DNA from: Ruminiclostridium sp.
GTDB lineage: Bacteria > Bacillota_A > Clostridia > Oscillospirales > Oscillospiraceae
Direction: 5' to 3'
Assembly (NCBI GenBank): GCA_017521345.1
Contig: JAFXCU010000171.1
Location: 1-7,545 of the forward strand
DNA length: 7,545 nt
Shown here: positions 5,440 to 7,545 of the stretch, piece by piece
How positions within the stretch are numbered: position 1 is the first letter of the stretch
Layout: each line of letters opens with the position of its first letter
Position numbers and translations under genes: made by a program
The notes under the pieces: generated by a model
What the model saw: only the letters and a program-made list of their open reading frames with translations
What the model was told of the DNA's origin: nothing
Databases searched by the model: none

Positions 5440-5462
5440 TGATGGTGGGAGTATGATATAAT
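5434..5462 (+). promoter_or_regulatory. Extended -10 promoter for the FAD-dependent dehydrogenase gene
   Basis: The -10 box TATAAT at 5457-5462 is preceded by TG at 5454-5455 (extended -10). TGGAAA at 5434-5439 is a weak -35 at 17-bp spacing. Transcription should start near 5469, giving a leader of about 45 nt before the ATG at 5514. Confidence 0.7.
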
Positions 5463-5513
5463 ACTTTACCCAATTCCATGATGATCCAAGATATCACACA
5501 ACAGGAGGAGACC

Positions 5514-7106
5514 ATGGTACGAATCAGTAATTTGATCCTGCCCCCTGACAGAGACCCCACCCTGCTGAAAAAACGGGCGGCCAAGGCTCTGGGGCTGCCG
5601 GTGAGCAAGATCCATCGGTGCACCCCGGTGCGACAGTCCATCGATGCCCGGAAAAAATCCAACGTCCATTATGTGATGACGGTGGATGTGGCTGTTTCCA
5701 ATGAGGCAGAGGTGGTCCGCCGGGCCCAGAATAAAAATGTGACCCTTCAGCCCGAGATGGCTCCCTACAGCTTTCCCCGGGTGACCCGTACGTCCAACCT
5801 TCCTCCTGTGGTGGTAGGCAGTGGTCCTGCCGGTCTGCTGGCCGCCCTATGTCTGGCTCGGGCGGGGCTTGCTCCCATTCTGCTGGAGCGTGGACAGGCC
5901 CTGGAGCAGCGTGTGAAGGACGTAGAGGCCTTTTGGAAGGGAGGAGACCTGGACCCTGAATCCAACGTGCAGTTTGGCGAGGGCGGTGCAGGCACCTTCT
6001 CAGACGGCAAGCTCACCACGGGTACCCATGACCCCCGCATCTCCCATGTGATGCAGACCTTTGTGGGGGCCGGTGCGCCTGAGGATATCCTCTGGCAGCA
6101 TAAACCCCATGTGGGCACCGACCTCCTCCGCCGGGTGGTAAAGAACATCCGGGAGGAGATCAAGGCTGCCGGGGGAGAGGTCCGCTTTGGACATCGTCTG
6201 GAGGGGATCACCACCGTGGGAGATCAGCTCACTGAGATCACCGTGGACGACGGTGGCAGCACCTACACCATGGCCTGCGACGCCCTGATCCTGGCCCCCG
6301 GTCACTCTGCCCGAGACACCTTCCGAATGCTGAAGGATGCCGGTGCGGTGATGGAGCAGAAGCCCTTCGCCATCGGTGTGCGTATTGAACATAAACAGGA
6401 GCGCATCAGCCAGTCCCAGTTCGGCGAGAGCTGGGAGAAGCTGCCTCCTGCCGACTATAAGCTGGTCTGCCATCTGCCCAGCGGCCGGACGGCCTACTCT
6501 TTCTGCGTCTGCCCCGGGGGGCAGATCGTGGCGGCGGCCTCCCATCCCGGCCATCTGGTGACCAACGGTATGAGCAACCGAGCCCGGGACGGGGAGTACA
6601 TCAACGGCGGCTTCCTGGTGAATGTCGGGCCCCAGGACTTCGGCAGCGACGATCCTCTGGCTGGTGTTGCCTTCCAGGAGATCTGGGAGTCCAAGGCCTA
6701 CCAGTACGGCCGCCCGGGCTATGAGGCCCCGGCTCAGCGGGTGGGGGACTTCCTGCGGGGGGCTCCCAGCCCCAACGGTCTCACCAACCGCAGTACCTAC
6801 CGGCCTGACGTGTGCTTTGGTGACCTGCGGGAGACCCTGCCGAGTTTTGTCACCGATTCCCTGGCAGAGGCCCTGCCCGCTCTGGACCGGAAGCTCCGGG
6901 GTTTTGCTGCACCTGACGCCCTGATGGTAGGTGTGGAAACCCGTTCCTCTTCGCCGGTCCGGCTTCTGCGGGACAAGACCTATCAGTCCAACATCCGGGG
7001 ACTGTATCCCTGCGGCGAGGGTGCTGGATATGCTGGCGGCATCGTCTCTGCGGCGGTGGACGGCATCCGGGTAGCTGAGGCCGTGGCGGCTCCCCTGGAA
7101 GGGTAA
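5514..7106 (+). CDS. FAD-dependent dehydrogenase of the COG2509 type, substrate unknown
   Basis: This is a cytosolic flavoprotein oxidoreductase of a family widespread in Firmicutes whose reaction is, to my knowledge, not established. The product is 530 residues. Residues 1 to about 95 form a basic alpha/beta N-terminal domain (RKKSNVHYVMTVDV at 46-59) preceding the FAD domain. The dinucleotide fold is plain: VVVGSGPAGLLAALCLARAG (99-118) with the ribose-binding acid in ILLERG (Glu125). Then come FGEGGAGTFSDGKLTTG (154-170), LILAPGHSARDT (258-269, the second FAD motif) and the C-terminal GLYPCGEGAGYAGGIVSAA (496-514), which closes the FAD site. No signal peptide or membrane segment is visible. 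ATG 5514 is preferred because AGGAGG (5503-5508) lies five bases before it; an in-frame ATG at 5478 has no such site. It has its own promoter and a terminator upstream, so it is a separate unit. Arg CGG and Gly GGG codons are frequent, unlike the etf genes. Similarity to geranylgeranyl-reductase-like flavoproteins is possible but no substrate is claimed. Confidence 0.87.
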   Translation: MVRISNLILPPDRDPTLLKKRAAKALGLPVSKIHRCTPVRQSIDARKKSNVHYVMTVDVAVSNEAEVVRRAQNKNVTLQPEMAPYSFPRVTRTSNLPPVVVGSGPAGLLAALCLARAGLAPILLERGQALEQRVKDVEAFWKGGDLDPESNVQFGEGGAGTFSDGKLTTGTHDPRISHVMQTFVGAGAPEDILWQHKPHVGTDLLRRVVKNIREEIKAAGGEVRFGHRLEGITTVGDQLTEITVDDGGSTYTMACDALILAPGHSARDTFRMLKDAGAVMEQKPFAIGVRIEHKQERISQSQFGESWEKLPPADYKLVCHLPSGRTAYSFCVCPGGQIVAAASHPGHLVTNGMSNRARDGEYINGGFLVNVGPQDFGSDDPLAGVAFQEIWESKAYQYGRPGYEAPAQRVGDFLRGAPSPNGLTNRSTYRPDVCFGDLRETLPSFVTDSLAEALPALDRKLRGFAAPDALMVGVETRSSSPVRLLRDKTYQSNIRGLYPCGEGAGYAGGIVSAAVDGIRVAEAVAAPLEG

Positions 7107-7135
7107 GAAAACCTGCCCGATTTTCCAAGAGAAGG

Positions 7136-7165
7136 TTGCATTCATGTGGGAAGTTGGTATATAAT
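7136..7165 (+). promoter_or_regulatory. Promoter for the glutaminyl-tRNA synthetase gene
   Basis: TTGCAT (7136-7141) and TATAAT (7160-7165) are separated by 18 bp. Transcription should start near 7172, leaving about 50 nt before the ATG. That leader holds only a small possible hairpin, ATTGC (7179-7183) with GCAAT (7191-7195). Confidence 0.65.
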
Positions 7166-7223
7166 AAAATGTCATGATATTGCAAACAGCGCAATAGCGA
7201 TAGAGATAAAAGGAGTGAACACC

Positions 7224-7545
7224 ATGGCTGAAGAGATCATCAGCACGAATTTTATTCATGCCATTATTGAGGATGAATTACAGCCCGGCGGCCGCTGTGA
7301 GGGTAAGAAGGTCCACACCAGATTCCCCCCTGAGCCCAACGGCTACCTGCATATCGGCCACTGCAAGGCCCTGACCATCGACTTCGGCACTGCCGAGAAG
7401 TATGGCGGTATCTGCAACCTGCGTATGGATGACACCAACCCCGCCAAGGAAGACACCGAGTATGTGGACGCCATCCAGGAGGACATCCACTGGCTGGGCT
7501 TTGACTGGGACGACCGTTTCTTCTACGGCTCCGACTACTTTGAAA
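7224..7545 (+). CDS. glnS: Glutaminyl-tRNA synthetase, N-terminal part (3' end outside window)
   Basis: This class I synthetase attaches glutamine to tRNA(Gln) using ATP. Only 107 codons are visible, and they are diagnostic. After a short lead ([19 protein letters not shown]) comes [20 protein letters not shown] (about 30-49), which contains the HIGH ATP-binding signature in the form typical of GlnRS. It is followed by [20 protein letters not shown] and [23 protein letters not shown] and the DDTNP motif separate GlnRS from bacterial GluRS, which normally reads PSPTG before the HIGH box. ATG 7224 follows AAAAGGAG at good spacing. The gene has its own promoter. Family GlnRS proteins run to about 550 residues, so most of the gene lies beyond the window. 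Many Clostridia make Gln-tRNA indirectly through GatCAB, so this gene marks a lineage with the direct route. Confidence 0.95.
   Translation, partial: MAEEIISTNFIHAIIEDELQPGGRCEGKKVHTRFPPEPNGYLHIGHCKALTIDFGTAEKYGGICNLRMDDTNPAKEDTEYVDAIQEDIHWLGFDWDDRFFYGSDYFE

Noticed and set aside
5478..5513. Alternative start for the FAD-dehydrogenase at ATG 5478
   Set aside because: It lies only about 9 nt after the predicted transcript start with no ribosome site, whereas ATG 5514 is preceded by AGGAGG.
6000..7259. 419-codon - strand frame opposite the FAD-dehydrogenase gene
   Set aside because: It overlaps a clear flavoprotein with intact motifs; the reverse frame has no plausible start context or domain.

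Overview
The window reads as a stretch of chromosome from an anaerobic Clostridia species. It is most likely Oscillospiraceae, related to the Flavonifractor/Intestinimonas/Lawsonibacter group. This rests on moderately high GC coding sequence, strong AGGAGG-type ribosome sites, TATAAT promoters, a clostridial Etf/acyl-CoA dehydrogenase set and a GlnS gene. The genus is an inference. All supported genes lie on the + strand, and I saw no mobile element, CRISPR array, tRNA or rRNA.

Layout. (1) 1-1206: monofunctional aspartate kinase, missing only about three N-terminal codons, closed by an intrinsic terminator at 1221-1257. A ribosome site inside the gene predicts a separate C-terminal regulatory subunit. 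(2) 1258-1584: a 327-base gene-free stretch with AT-rich repeats, a good promoter (1340-1368) and a GC-rich, foldable leader of about 210 nt. (3) 1585-4681: etfB, etfA and an acyl-CoA dehydrogenase, with a strong GC hairpin between etfA and the dehydrogenase gene and another after it. (4) 4782-5348: a ProX/YbaK-type aminoacyl-tRNA deacylase, ended by a terminator at 5366-5406. (5) 5514-7106: a COG2509-type FAD-dependent dehydrogenase of unknown substrate, with its own extended -10 promoter. (6) 7224 to the window end: the N-terminal part of glutaminyl-tRNA synthetase, with its own promoter.

How the genes work together. EtfB, EtfA and the acyl-CoA dehydrogenase form a coherent module. The dehydrogenase interconverts an enoyl-CoA and an acyl-CoA (best guess crotonyl/butyryl-CoA), and the EtfAB flavoprotein exchanges its electrons, in clostridia often by flavin-based electron bifurcation coupled to ferredoxin. 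These three genes have the most biased codon usage in the window, which suggests very high expression in core energy metabolism. The aspartate kinase (lysine/threonine/methionine/diaminopimelate pathway), the tRNA deacylase, the flavoprotein and GlnS look like independent housekeeping neighbours.

Nothing here is clearly a new system. The items most worth a second look are the structured etfB leader, the internal start in the aspartate kinase gene, and the hairpins flanking the dehydrogenase gene.
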